Shown here in pieces: positions 1 to 10,405 of a stretch of 64,000 nt of DNA (positions within the stretch are counted from its first letter, which is position 1; each line of letters begins with the position of its first letter). Position numbers and translations under genes: made by a program. The stretch covers positions 62,001 to 126,000 of the forward strand of contig FJUW01000059.1 of NCBI GenBank assembly GCA_900074885.1, written 5' to 3'. The DNA is from Rhynchosporium graminicola. Lineage: Eukaryota > Ascomycota > Leotiomycetes > Helotiales > Ploettnerulaceae. The notes below the pieces were generated by a model. That model had not been told where the DNA came from, made no database searches, and was given only the letters and a program-made list of their open reading frames with translations.

Positions 1-10
1 GAATTTTGAT

Positions 11-2185
11 ATGGTTAACGAGCCGAAGCCAAGTCTGAATGAGTTGGACAAGGCAAATATGGTGGATGCGGAGTGGTTGAATGGGAAACCGCTGCATCCC
101 ACTACAAAGAAAAACTTGACCTTGCATCGAGATGGAATTCGTGATAAGGTGGATGCTTTTCTGGCCTTTGTGGATATTCAAGTCAAATCCCAAAGTCGGA
201 AGGAGTTGATTTTCACGACTCTTGGAGATGCGCTTGAGTCTGCACTTGTGGGTAACGCGGTAAGTGAGTTCAATGGAATCTTTGGAGGCATGGTCAACAA
301 AATTGTTATTCGCACGGAGGACTTCATGAGATATTTGGAAGAAAAGATTGACTCGCAAGAAGCGAGACAGCAGCGCGTCGACGAAGTACGCGAATTTATC
401 GACACGGCACTAAAGGGCAATGAGAAGCGGAAGCGCGAGGATAGAGAAGAGGAGAATCATCATGAACGCAAGAAGGTGATGACCGAGGATGTCAGAAAAG
501 CGATTGAGAAACATCTCACTAAAGAGTTGACACTTGGAGCTCAGTTGAGCAAAGATGAGCAAGAAGCGAGGTTGACCCGTGCGCGTAAGCGAGAAGAGAG
601 AAAACAAAAGGAATGGGAGGCCGAGGCAGAATTCGACACCCATAAAGATCGGAGGAGAGAAAAACGAGAATCTCGAGAAAAGATTTCATCAGAGGCAGCA
701 CCAGCATTTCAGTCTGGTGTCACACAGAGCAGAGTGGAAGAACTGAAATATGCTGCTCAGACCATCAGAGCCACCGCGAAAGCCAAAGAGATCGAAGCAT
801 ACGCAGACAAAGGAACGTCTCCCAAATCGCCAGCATACCGACGTCGTCCTAGTCTTCGAAGACCTGCATCTCCGCCTCCGCCATATACCGGGTCTCTCTT
901 CAGCACACACTCTAATGCAGTATCACCAGCTTTTCTTACACCACAAACAGGCTCAGCATCCTCAACACCGCAGCAAATGCCCAATACGAGTGTTATATCA
1001 CGACTCACGACTCCAGGACCTCCTGAGCAGTTGAAAAAGCAAAAGCCAATGTCATCTGCTCAACGAATAATGGATCAGATCAACAATCCTGGAAAGCGCT
1101 ACAAGGATAGCTCAGTTGGAGGGAACAGTCCTCGAAAGCGGTCAGAGAGTGCAGCACCGTTTATTGTCTCTACGAGACCCCAGAGACAGCCTTTGAGTAG
1201 GCTTCTTTCTACATTCGCAGCATCCCAGACCGACAAAGAAGTTTCCCCAGCTTATGAGGAAGAAGAACCTAGACGAGTACTCTCCAACGAGCTCCCAGAC
1301 GCTGCACCAAAAGCTGCTATGCCGTCGCCATTCTCCCAGTCTCTACCTCAGCCTTCAGTTTCGCTTTCAAATAAAGATCATGATATCATGAATAGCTCCT
1401 CAGCCGTGATGGCAGAACCAGAGGCAAAAAATGAGGCGCCACAAGAAGACGAATCAAGCCTCTTCCTGCCACTCGCGCAGCCTACACTTGCGGCTGCTCA
1501 TTCTCCTCCTCAAGCTGCCTTTTGTGCTACTGCGCTTGCTCCTCCTCTTACTCCTCCTCCTCCTCCTCCTCCTCTTGGTCCCGCTCCTGCTGCTTCTATT
1601 GGTCATGGTCATGGTCCTGGGCCCGCTCTTGCTCGTGCTCGTGCTCCTTCATCTGCACCTCCATCTATCCCAGAACGAAGACCTTTACCTGAGCAAAAAG
1701 CTGGGGCAATACGTAGGCCCAGATCAGAACCTACTTCTCAACCCAGATCCTCAACGCCACAGACCCAGCGAGAACCAACCCCAGACACAGACTCCGACTC
1801 CGACCTCCCGCCACCACCGACAAAATCTCATCCCACTACTCCAAAACCACCAATCTACATTGACCTTTCCGACCCTCTTTCCTACTCCTCTCCCCAACCC
1901 TCTTTCAACGACCCGCTCTCTCCTACAGTCATCAAAACCGAGCCCTCATCATCGAATTGCAACTACGTCATCATCAAAGACGAAAATTCAGACCCAGCTT
2001 CGATGCGCGATATCAAGCCGATTATGTATGCGAGAGCTAATGTCAAGGGACGGATCAAGACGAAGGTTAAAAAGGAGGAGGAAGACGGGGATGATGATGA
2101 TGTGCTGATGTGTGATGGGGAGGAGTGGACGAAGGAGGTTAGGGAGAAGAATCGGAAGGCTTTGGAGAGAGTTAGGGGTTGGTAG
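11..2185 (+). CDS. Hypothetical Pro-rich coiled-coil protein with SUMO-type motifs (possibly 5'-partial)
   Basis: A single open frame encodes 724 residues from the ATG at position 11. The frame stays open back to the window edge, so the true start may lie upstream. I do not recognise the family. Residues 1-130 look globular. Residues 130-230 are a highly charged Lys/Arg/Glu stretch likely to form a coiled coil. Residues 270-610 are low-complexity Pro/Ser/Thr/Gln sequence with a run of seven prolines near 515-525, encoded by a CTC/CTT microsatellite. The C-terminus has IYIDLSD (about 615-621), which resembles a SUMO-interacting motif, and three psi-K-x-E sites (IKTE about 641, IKDE about 655, VKKE about 686) next to an acidic run. 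This suggests a nuclear, SUMO-regulated scaffold, but that is inference only. The leucine-rich open frame on the same strand at 1431-2108 is its out-of-frame shadow. Confidence 0.8.
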   Translation: MVNEPKPSLNELDKANMVDAEWLNGKPLHPTTKKNLTLHRDGIRDKVDAFLAFVDIQVKSQSRKELIFTTLGDALESALVGNAVSEFNGIFGGMVNKIVIRTEDFMRYLEEKIDSQEARQQRVDEVREFIDTALKGNEKRKREDREEENHHERKKVMTEDVRKAIEKHLTKELTLGAQLSKDEQEARLTRARKREERKQKEWEAEAEFDTHKDRRREKRESREKISSEAAPAFQSGVTQSRVEELKYAAQTIRATAKAKEIEAYADKGTSPKSPAYRRRPSLRRPASPPPPYTGSLFSTHSNAVSPAFLTPQTGSASSTPQQMPNTSVISRLTTPGPPEQLKKQKPMSSAQRIMDQINNPGKRYKDSSVGGNSPRKRSESAAPFIVSTRPQRQPLSRLLSTFAASQTDKEVSPAYEEEEPRRVLSNELPDAAPKAAMPSPFSQSLPQPSVSLSNKDHDIMNSSSAVMAEPEAKNEAPQEDESSLFLPLAQPTLAAAHSPPQAAFCATALAPPLTPPPPPPPLGPAPAASIGHGHGPGPALARARAPSSAPPSIPERRPLPEQKAGAIRRPRSEPTSQPRSSTPQTQREPTPDTDSDSDLPPPPTKSHPTTPKPPIYIDLSDPLSYSSPQPSFNDPLSPTVIKTEPSSSNCNYVIIKDENSDPASMRDIKPIMYARANVKGRIKTKVKKEEEDGDDDDVLMCDGEEWTKEVREKNRKALERVRGW

Positions 2186-3418
2186 GGCGTTTAGGCATCT
2201 ATATGGATGGCTGCTGGGTAGGATGGGGGGGGGTTAGGACAAGAAAGGAGTGGAGAGGGGAGGGGATGAAACGTGTCAGTGTATCAGTGTTAATGGGCCA
2301 TTAGAGAATCAAAAGTGATTCTTCGGAGGGAAACTGGATCATAGCATTATATTTCGGCCGAGATACGAGAACGGATTTTATATGCCACAGGACAGACAGA
2401 CAAGTCAGAATAGGATAAAGCATTTCTTCAATCGGGGCATTTGGGACTTAAGATGATATATTGCAACGTACAGACACTATGGCAATGGTCAGCATTTTCA
2501 CCCAGGGCTAGCTAATGAGGTCTAGCATGGGACTCTAGATGTCTCCGAGGAGAGACGAGACGTAAATATCCACGAACCACAAGCTCTCCGGCTTGTAAAT
2601 CAAAAGAATGAGCTATTGCTCTTTCCACAACTCACCACTAATAAATTCGGAACTTCTCACTCGTCGGGATATCTTGACTACTAATCAACACCACCGGGGC
2701 GTCATCAGACCTCGACCTTTGTAATGATCACTCATCCATATCTCGCATCTCGCATCTCGCACTTCGCACTTCGCTCTTCGCTCTTCGCAACTCGGGAGTT
2801 AATACCCTAATGAACTTGTGAATCACAAGAAAACAACGACGCAAACCGTTGCAAATGATCAGAGTATATCGAGAAAAAGGAAAAATGATGGATATATGCA
2901 GAGCCATTCTAGACCCGATAGAGAAGAGATCTTATCAAGCATCTAAGCATTTGCCAAGAATTTGAATATCCCAATCTGATCTCGAATAAAGGAGATAAGA
3001 GAAATCAAATACTAATCACCGTTCGCAAACATGGATTCCATTCCATCAAGCAATCACGCCCTCCCTGCGCACGCCCTGCCGATTACCCGTACACGGCTCC
3101 AAACACCCGTGCATCCAATCAACAAATACTAATGCAATATTGACATTCCAGCCTTGCCTCGATGGAGTAGTAGATCAATTGATCCTGGGATGAACGCTTT
3201 TAAAGGTAGTATTGTATGATGCCGTCACAGATCGACTATTAGACACGAGCGAGCGCGAAGTCGAGACTTGTCACTTTCTGTTTGCCCCTCTTCATACCTA
3301 CATACTTCTTGCTTGTATTTATATCTTCACTTTTCATACCTATACCTACATTGAAGTCCTAAGGCACTCTTCTTCTCGGGGTCGAATCCATAGATAAGTT
3401 TGTCAAGCACTCATTCAG
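2186..3418. other. Intergenic region, no gene seen
   Basis: No convincing coding frame on either strand. It holds a short G-run, the period-7 decaying minisatellite at about 2740-2790, and the 5' flank of the MFS transporter gene. The only moderate open frame (3212-3397, + strand) is Tyr/Thr/His-rich, has no family resemblance and probably lies in 5' untranslated sequence. Confidence 0.6.
2740..2790. repeat. Period-7 minisatellite (TCTCGCA-type)
   Basis: About seven tandem copies of a 7-bp unit drift from ATCTCGC through ACTTCGC to TCTTCGC. It lies in the intergenic region about 630 bp upstream of the MFS gene start. No function is apparent. Confidence 0.7.
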
Positions 3419-5297
3419 ATGGTGAGTTCACATTCAAGCTTTCACCGCGTCATCGCCCCGCAAGGGCCGCCCCGGAAGTCTATTTATCGACAAAATCAAC
3501 ATATGCAGCAATTACACCGCATCATAAACCACAACTAACTTTCCTAGGATCATATAGAACGATTCCTCTCGCGCCCGACCGCAAAGCCATACCGATCCGA
3601 CAATCTAGAAAAATCAGGAGAACTCCACAAAAACTCCGATGGCCTCCTCGATTTCAGTCCAGGGGACATCGAGAACCCCAAGAACTGGTCGACAGGTCGC
3701 CGGTGGTACGTTACAGTCGTATCCGTACTTCTTGTTGTAAACGCTACATTCGCCTCCTCAGGACCTTCAGGTACGTTGGAGGGGATAGCAGAGCATTTCA
3801 AGGTCTCGAGTACAGCAGCTGGATTGGTCATAACGCTCTTCCTTCTCGGATACTGTTTCGGTCCCCTATTCTGGGCACCATTATCCGAATTCTACGGGAG
3901 AAGATGGATCTTCTACATCTCGTTCACGCTCTACCTCGCCTTCAACTTCCTCTGCGCCTTTGCGAATAACTTTGCGGCTTTGTTGATTGGACGGTTCATT
4001 ACGGGAACAATGGCCAGTGCTCCGCTCTCGAATGCGCCTGGTGTTCTGGCAGATATATGGGGACCAGTCGAAAGAGGAAATGCCATGGCCCTTTTCTCCA
4101 TGATGACTTTCGTCGGTCCGGCACTGGGTCCTGTCATCGGAGGATTCCTAGATCTAAAAGAGGACTGGAGGTGGATATTCTATGTCATGCTCTGGTTCGC
4201 GGGTATCACCGAAGTCCTCATGTTCACTATTCCTGAAACCCTAGGTCCGATTGTGTTACTGAATAAGGCTCGAAGACTCCGAAAGCTTCAAGTCCCCGGC
4301 TACGAGAATATACAGGCTCCTATCGAAGTGACCGATCGATCACTGATTAGCATCTACAAAGTGGCACTCACGAGACCGTGGAAGATCCTGATTGATCCGA
4401 TCTCTTTCGCAGTTGCCATCTACTTGTCGGTCGTGTATTGCCTACTATATATGCTTTTTTCCATCTATCCGATAATATTTCAGCAGAAAAGAGGTTGGAA
4501 TTCTGGTGTCGGCGAGTTGCCTTTGATTGGAACTGCTATTGGGGCTGTGATAGGTGGTTCGATCATCTTCGCCGTTTCCGCACATGACCGAAAGAAGGTC
4601 GAAGCAGGCCACAAGAGTGTTCCAGAAGATCGCTTGCCAGTTGCAATGGTGGGAGGAGTTCTCTTCCCAATAACCATGTTTTGGTTGGCGTGGTCTGGAA
4701 ACTACAATTCCGTGCATGTAAATAGCCCCACCCACACTGAAGTTTCATCCACGTACTAACCACTTGTAGTGGATCGTACCAACAATCGCTGGAGTATTTC
4801 TCGCAACTTCGATCCTGCTCATCTTCGTTGCGTATTTGAATTACCTGACAGACACGTATCTGATGTATGCCGCTAGCGCGCTGGCAGCCAACACCGTCTG
4901 TCGTTCAGCTGCTGGGGCTGCAGCACCTCTCTTCACTCGGCAAATGTTTACAGCTCTTGGAGTTGGAGGAGGTGGATCTTTGATCGGAGGTGTAGCGATT
5001 CTCCTCATGCCCATCCCGTTCATCTTCTATAAATACGGAGGACCGATTCGCGAAAGGTCGAAGTTCGCACCAACTCCAGCCCCAACTCAAGGGAATCACA
5101 ATGATGAAGGGCCTGGGCGCCAAAGATCAGTAGCTTCTAGTGCCAGTTCCAGTGATGTGACCGTTGGGGAAGCATTGTCACAGCGGGACCGCAACAATGT
5201 TGGAGAGAAACCAGAGGCGACTCGGGAGACTACGAGTGGGCATGCAAGCCAGCCGAGAAGCGAGAATTCTTTGAAAGATCTTGAAAAGGGACTGTAG
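3419..5297 (+). CDS. MFS transporter, DHA1 (drug:H+ antiporter / polyamine-type) family
   Basis: Predicted proton-coupled export pump of the plasma membrane. Exons are 3419-3421, 3548-4717 and 4770-5297, giving 566 residues. The first exon is only the ATG, followed directly by a GTGAGT donor. Exon 2 opens just after an in-frame TAG at the CCTAG acceptor and has no other Met until after the first several membrane spans, so the one-codon exon is the best start. The N-terminal tail has the NPKNW motif (residues 44-48) typical of fungal DHA1 proteins. About 12 membrane segments follow, with the motif-A-like EFYGRR loop after TM2 and PET(L/I)GP after TM6. Intron 2 has a perfect TACTAAC branch point. 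The last ~90 residues are a Ser/Glu-rich cytosolic tail. Polyamine or multidrug substrates are likely from the family, but the exact substrate cannot be told. Confidence 0.9.
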
Positions 5298-6319
5298 GGA
5301 GGGAAGTGTGTAAAAATGTAACAATAGTGGCCCAGATTGGCGTTCAAGGACCTGAAAATATGGATTTTGTTTGGGGATGGTCAGTACTGATCATTGGCAC
5401 ATTAGCTAGGAGCTTGGAGCGTGTTCTAACAAATAATCAAGACCTAACAACTGCAATCAACACTTTGCCGAGAGTTAGAGACGTGTCGTGGGAGCTTTTC
5501 GCTTCATTACCAGCGAGTATCGATCTAGTCTGGTACTTTGCCTACCTACGAAGCGAGGGAAAGACAAAATCGTCTCCAGCGAAGTATAGATCTGCCAATC
5601 GTGCATTATAGGTAGGTATAAACGTCTCTCTATCGCAATACGGTTTCAATATCATGAGTATATCTCACGACATGACAATACATAATGTCATAGTGTTTTA
5701 AACTCACATGAGCTTTCGATGACTTTATTTTATTATGGATATACGTTCTTGAATGATGAATTTATCACGAGCTTGCGGATTCGTTTCGTTGGAGACGTGG
5801 TTTCTTCGGCGTAGCTTTGCTACTGTGTTGTTATAGTTCCTCGTGTCCATTTTGCTGTTTTTGTCGTGATATCTCGGGAGGCGAAGGAAGGGATGGGGGT
5901 CAGAAAATTGGGAAAAATTTGGGGCTCTGAGGAGTCTTTGTGTTGGGCAAGTTAACATACAGGAATAGGATTGCACTGGGGAGGCAATAGGAAGTTGATG
6001 GTCATGAGCTGTGGTACGATGGGATGGGATGGGATGGCCATCGTATAACTAACTACCGCTGGAATCAATCGAGACTTGATACATCGGTTCTTGTCTCCAA
6101 GCGCCACCATGATCAGGAAACAATTATGTATGAGTAACTATATATCGCCTTACCTCGAATTCATTTCAAACAATCGAAAGTCAACAATGAATAATAGAAT
6201 GGAAGATTCTTTCAACCCCCTTTTTCATAAGCGAAGCCCTATTCCTGGTCTTTGCGGCTGAATGACGTTGTGGTCTTGGCGTCGCGTCTTTCAAGAATTT
6301 GAGGTGCATGAAAGTTAGT

Positions 6320-6346
6320 TAGGTAGGTAGGTAGGTAGGTAGGTAG
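6320..6346. repeat. (TAGG)n microsatellite
   Basis: Six to seven perfect copies of TAGG about 140 bp upstream of the phosphotransferase ATG. It is a simple repeat, with no telomeric unit (TTAGGG) present. Confidence 0.85.
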
Positions 6347-6410
6347 TGAGAGTGGAATGGCATGTGGCATGTCCAGCAGACCTCGATTTGACCACATCAC
6401 CAACAACAAC

Positions 6411-6450
6411 TCGACCTCGACCTCGACCTCGACCTCGACCTCGATCTCGA
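6411..6450. repeat. (TCGACC)n array in a 5' leader
   Basis: Six near-perfect copies of TCGACC, the last drifting to TCGATC, are followed by a pyrimidine-rich stretch up to the ATG at 6488. Pyrimidine-rich tracts of this kind are common at fungal transcription starts. Confidence 0.8.
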
Positions 6451-6487
6451 TATCTCCATTCCCTCTCGCACCGTATCAACCGCCATC

Positions 6488-7909
6488 ATGGTCTACGTGC
6501 GACAAGAAAAACTGCCCAACCTGAAGCAGTACAAATACTCGGGCGTCGACCATTCCCTCCTGTCGCGTTACGTGTTGAAGCCATTCTACACCAACGTCGT
6601 GATAAAATGCTTTCCCATGTGGATGGCCCCGAATATGATAACCCTCAGTGGTTTCAGCTTCGTGATCATCAACATCCTGACTCTGCTGTGGTATAATCCA
6701 ACTCTGGATCAAGATTGTCCGCCCTGGGTGTATGCCAGTTGGGCTGCGGGCCTTTTCTTGTATCAGACTTTCGATGCGGTTGATGGATCGCAGGCGTAAG
6801 TCGCTACTTCGCAGATGCTGCTAGGAGATACTGATTGTTGGCAGACGACGAACGCATCAAAGTGGACCTCTTGGAGAACTTTTCGATCATGGTGTTGATG
6901 CTGTTAATACATCCCTTGAAGTCCTTATCTTCGCAGCCTCGCTGAACACGGGCATGGGTTGGAAGACTGTTATGATGTTGTTCGGAGGTGCGCATGACTT
7001 ATGCTGCCGTTATAATACAATTGCTAATAGATTCCAGCTCTCCTTACCTTTTACGTACAAACCTGGGACGAGTACCACACCAAGACCCTCACACTAGGCC
7101 TTGTTTCCGGACCGGTCGAAGGAATTGTGATCATGGTACTGGTATACTCTTGGACAGCAATAAAGGGAGGAGCAAGCTACTGGCAACAATCGATGTTCGA
7201 AACTATCGGCATACCCAACTACGCATTCATCCCCGACTTCATCTACCAGCTTGCGTTTAACGAGTGGTTGATGGTGCAGGGTGGCAGCATTCTCGTCTTG
7301 AACACTGTTCAATCGTAAGTCACTTCGACTTCCTGACTCACTCGCAGAGACTGACTTGTAGATCCCTCAATGTGATCAAAGCCCGTCGCAACCGAGGCGA
7401 CAAGTCCCGCGGTGCTCTCCTTGGACTCGTCCCCTTCTTTGTAACCTGGACTCTGATCCCAGCATACCTCTGGCTCAATCCCGAAATCCTACACAACCAT
7501 CTTGTCCCTTTCGTCTTCTTCGCCGGTCTCGTCAATGCCTACTCCGTTGGTCAAATGATCACCGCGCATCTCGTCAAGCTCGACTTCCCATACTACAATG
7601 TTCTAGTCTTGCCAATTGCGTACGGAGTTTTCGATTCTCTAGGGCCCTTCCTCCGCAGCACCATTGGTGTTGGATGGCCTAGTGCTCTTGGAAGTGGTGG
7701 TTACCAGGTCGCGTATGTGTTCTGCATGTTGGGAATGGCTATTGGTGTTTATGGCAGCTTCGTGGTAAGTTCACCCTAGTTCAAGGGTTTGCACAAGCTA
7801 ATCATAGTAGGTTGATGTCATTGTCACTATCTGTGATTACCTGGACATCTGGTGCCTCACGATCAAGCACCCATGGGACGAGGAGGCAGAAGCGAAGAAG
7901 GCGAAGTAG
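6488..7909 (+). CDS. EPT1: sn-1,2-diacylglycerol choline/ethanolaminephosphotransferase
   Basis: Last step of the Kennedy pathway: transfers phosphocholine or phosphoethanolamine from the CDP-alcohol to diacylglycerol in the ER/Golgi membrane. Five exons (6488-6795, 6845-6987, 7038-7314, 7362-7764, 7811-7909) join to 409 residues, close to yeast Ept1/Cpt1. The CDP-alcohol phosphotransferase signature D-G-x2-A-R-x8-G-x3-D-x3-D is complete at D99, G100, A103, R104, G113, D117 and D121, and intron 1 splits the Ala103 codon inside it. The N-terminus reads KLPNLKQYKYSGVDHSLLS, as in eukaryotic family members, and about 7-8 hydrophobic segments follow. The C-terminus ends in an Ala/Lys-rich tail. 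All four introns are 46-50 nt. Yeast has two paralogues that differ in choline/ethanolamine preference, and sequence alone does not settle which substrate is favoured. Confidence 0.95.
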
Positions 7910-8692
7910 ATTCGTGTTAAGAGTTGAGGACATGATACCCGAGCGATGACAAATGATGAGTGAGGACCGAGAAAGAGGGATATATGGCAAGCGGAGGATG
8001 GAGTCTGGTTCTAAGTTTTCGACAAACGAGCTGTACTATACTTGTATTTGTGTTGATAGCGATAATATAGTGAACATTTTGAGGCGAGAAGGTCAGTGAC
8101 AATGGTTGCACTCACTTATTGCTTCTTAGCTACCTTACGGTTTCTCCAGTAGTGAGCTGGGCCGAGGTGTAAATCGGCATCTGAAAATCCTGCCTCAGAT
8201 CAAACCCGCAAACGATTAATCTCAGTACTCTGAGTTCCAAGGTCATGCTTAGATCTTTAACAGCATTTCAATTGATTGTAATAGTACTTCGACAGCTAAA
8301 TCTTGTTCAGCATTCTATCCTGAATGTTACGTCGACGGAATAGTAATTTCTCGTAAAGGGATACAAGTCTAGACTGGAAATGATTCATGAATCACTTTGT
8401 TCTTCTGACAATCCTGGATGGGTTATCTTCGTTCAATGCTTGGATATAATTTTTCAAAAAGCAGACCTTGGAAGCCATAGATTGGCACTATCCCCAATCA
8501 AGACAAGCGTGATTCGTCCACCTCTCGCTCGTTTACAGTCGGTCAACCCAACCTGGGGCATCACTTCTGTCCTTCTTGACCTACACATCCATCTGTTACT
8601 CATACAAATTCAGCCGAACAGAAAAGGTACTTAAACATCATGCAATTTAGAAAATACTGATATACTGACATAATGCAATAGCCGTAACCGAA
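7910..8692. other. Intergenic region with a probable 5'-UTR intron
   Basis: No gene seen. The stretch 8627-8681 has a GTACTT donor after AAAAG, a TACTGAC-type branch point and a CAATAG acceptor 11 bp before the phosphohexomutase ATG, so it is probably a 55-nt intron in that gene's leader. Upstream of it an 84-codon frame (8380-8634) opens but shows no family features. Confidence 0.5.
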
Positions 8693-10405
8693 ATGCCAGC
8701 TCAAACAGACTCCCTTGCGGCTCACCTCGCCTATAAGCCCGTGGTCCTCAAATTCGGCACCAGTGGCCGCCGCGGTGAAGTCGTCGACCTAACTCAGCTC
8801 GAAATTTACACCAATGTCGTCGCCGAGATTGAGTACTTGCAATCACTACCTATTTCCGAAGGAGGCATCAAGTCAGGAGATAACTTTTACTTCGCCCACG
8901 ATCTACGTCCCAGCTCCACTAAATTGGTCGAGAATGGCCGTGGTGGTCTCTGTCAAGCAGTCACTCAAGCTCTGAAGGACAAGGAAATGAAGCCTATCAA
9001 CTTGGGCGATATCCCTACACCGGCTTTGACTTATTGGGCTATTACTCATGGAAAGGGTAGCATCATGGTCACGGGAAGCCATATTCCTTTCAGTCGCAAT
9101 GGGTATAAATTGAATACCTCGAAAGGCGAGCTGATGAAGAGAGATGAGCAACCTATCAATGATAGAGTGGCCATCACTCGAGAGAAGCTTCTGAATCAAC
9201 CATACTCTGAGTCTCTCTTCGATGAGCAGGGTGTATTCCGCAATGTCTCCCAAGAAGTCCTACCTGCTATCCCTGAAGGAAGAGCAGCGTACATCAAACG
9301 TTATGTGGACTTCTTCAAAGGCGAGACGCTACAGGGATTCAAGCTTCTAGCTTATCAGCACTCCGCTGTTGGCCGTGATCTTCTGATTGAAATTTTCGAA
9401 GCTCTTGGCGCTACCGTCACAGCTGCTGGCCGCAGTGACACTTTTGTACCAATTGATACCGAAGCCATTGACCAAGCTCAACTCGATGTCGTCCAAAAGC
9501 TGTATGACGATGCTGGTAAGGGATTCAACGCCGTCATCTCCACGGATGGTGACAGCGATCGTCCCTTGATCCTCGCTCCCGAATCAGATGTCCTCCGCTT
9601 CTTCGGTGGTGATCTCCTCGGTATGGTCGTCGCCGAGTTCCTAGAAGTCCGTGCGGCCGTTGTTCCCATCAGCACCAACGACGCCATCGACCGAGGACCA
9701 CTTGCCGCCGTTACGGAGCCCAAGACTAAAATCGGCAGTCCGTACGTGATTTCCGGCATGGAAAAGGCAATTGCCAAAGGCATTCCGAATGTCTGTGGTT
9801 GGGAAGCAAACGGTGGATTTCTCACCGGCTCAGATATCACACGTAACGGCAATGTCCTTACTGCCTTGCCTACTCGTGATGCATTCCTCCCTATTCTCTG
9901 CGCATTGTTCGCAGCACATAACCGTAAGACTACTCTCCCTGCACTCTTCGATACCCTCCCTCCACGATTCAGCCGCGCTTCTCTCCTGCGCAAGTTCCCC
10001 CGTCCTACAGCCATGAAAATAGTCGCGCGCTTCTCTCCTCCGGAAGCAAACATGCAAGACGTATCCTTCCTCGCCGACAGTATCACCGCCTCAGACGCAG
10101 ACCAAGCCTTAGTTTCCGTCACAGAATCTCACACTCAACAACTCAACCAGATCCGCAAAGACATCGAATCCGTCTTCTCGGCCAATGCGGGCTTCTCGCC
10201 AGTGTCTCGTATCTTATACACGGATGGTGTGAGGATTTTGTTCAAGAATGGCGATGTGGCTCATGTTCGCCCTTCCGGAAATGCGGATGAGTTGCGCATC
10301 TACTCGGTTGCGGATACGCAGGAGCGGGCTGATGATATTGCGAATCAGGGTGTTGCGGAGCCGAATGGCTTGTTAAGGACTTTGGAGAAGTTGGTTTCGG
10401 CTTAG
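8693..10405 (+). CDS. Phosphohexomutase, bacterial ManB/phosphomannomutase-like
   Basis: Member of the alpha-D-phosphohexomutase superfamily, which interconverts sugar 1- and 6-phosphates through a phosphoserine. It is intronless, 570 residues, starting at an ATG in good context. All four active-site elements are visible: FGTSGRRG (21-28), the phosphoserine loop TGSHIP with Ser129, the metal loop DGDSDR (285-290), the sugar loop GWEANGGF (369-376) and the C-terminal phosphate loop RPSGNADELRIY (526-537). The loops (TGSHIP rather than TASHNP, GWEANGG rather than GEESGG) resemble bacterial ManB-type enzymes more than the usual fungal PGM1/PGM2, AGM1 or the HAD-type Sec53 phosphomannomutase. The likely substrate is mannose or glucose phosphate, but specificity is unproven. 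Lack of introns among intron-bearing neighbours would fit horizontal acquisition. Confidence 0.9.
   Translation: MPAQTDSLAAHLAYKPVVLKFGTSGRRGEVVDLTQLEIYTNVVAEIEYLQSLPISEGGIKSGDNFYFAHDLRPSSTKLVENGRGGLCQAVTQALKDKEMKPINLGDIPTPALTYWAITHGKGSIMVTGSHIPFSRNGYKLNTSKGELMKRDEQPINDRVAITREKLLNQPYSESLFDEQGVFRNVSQEVLPAIPEGRAAYIKRYVDFFKGETLQGFKLLAYQHSAVGRDLLIEIFEALGATVTAAGRSDTFVPIDTEAIDQAQLDVVQKLYDDAGKGFNAVISTDGDSDRPLILAPESDVLRFFGGDLLGMVVAEFLEVRAAVVPISTNDAIDRGPLAAVTEPKTKIGSPYVISGMEKAIAKGIPNVCGWEANGGFLTGSDITRNGNVLTALPTRDAFLPILCALFAAHNRKTTLPALFDTLPPRFSRASLLRKFPRPTAMKIVARFSPPEANMQDVSFLADSITASDADQALVSVTESHTQQLNQIRKDIESVFSANAGFSPVSRILYTDGVRILFKNGDVAHVRPSGNADELRIYSVADTQERADDIANQGVAEPNGLLRTLEKLVSA

Larger units (their letters stand above)
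5298..6487. other. Intergenic region, no gene seen
   Basis: 3' flank of the MFS gene and promoter of the phosphotransferase gene. Open frames here are short and lack family resemblance. It contains (GATGG)n near 6020-6036, a TAGG tetranucleotide array at 6320-6346 and a TCGACC hexanucleotide array at 6411-6450 that ends 38 bp before the next start codon. Confidence 0.6.

Noticed and set aside
1431..2108. Leucine/proline-rich 225-codon open frame
   Set aside because: Out-of-frame reading of the CTC/CTT repeat within the 724-residue gene; no independent support.
3370..3390. GGGGTCGAATCC resembling a tRNA T-arm
   Set aside because: The canonical GTTCRA loop is not met and no acceptor or anticodon arm can be folded upstream. 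No tRNA was found in the window.
9478..10122. 214-codon minus-strand frame
   Set aside because: Shadow of the phosphohexomutase gene, whose active-site motifs fix the plus strand.
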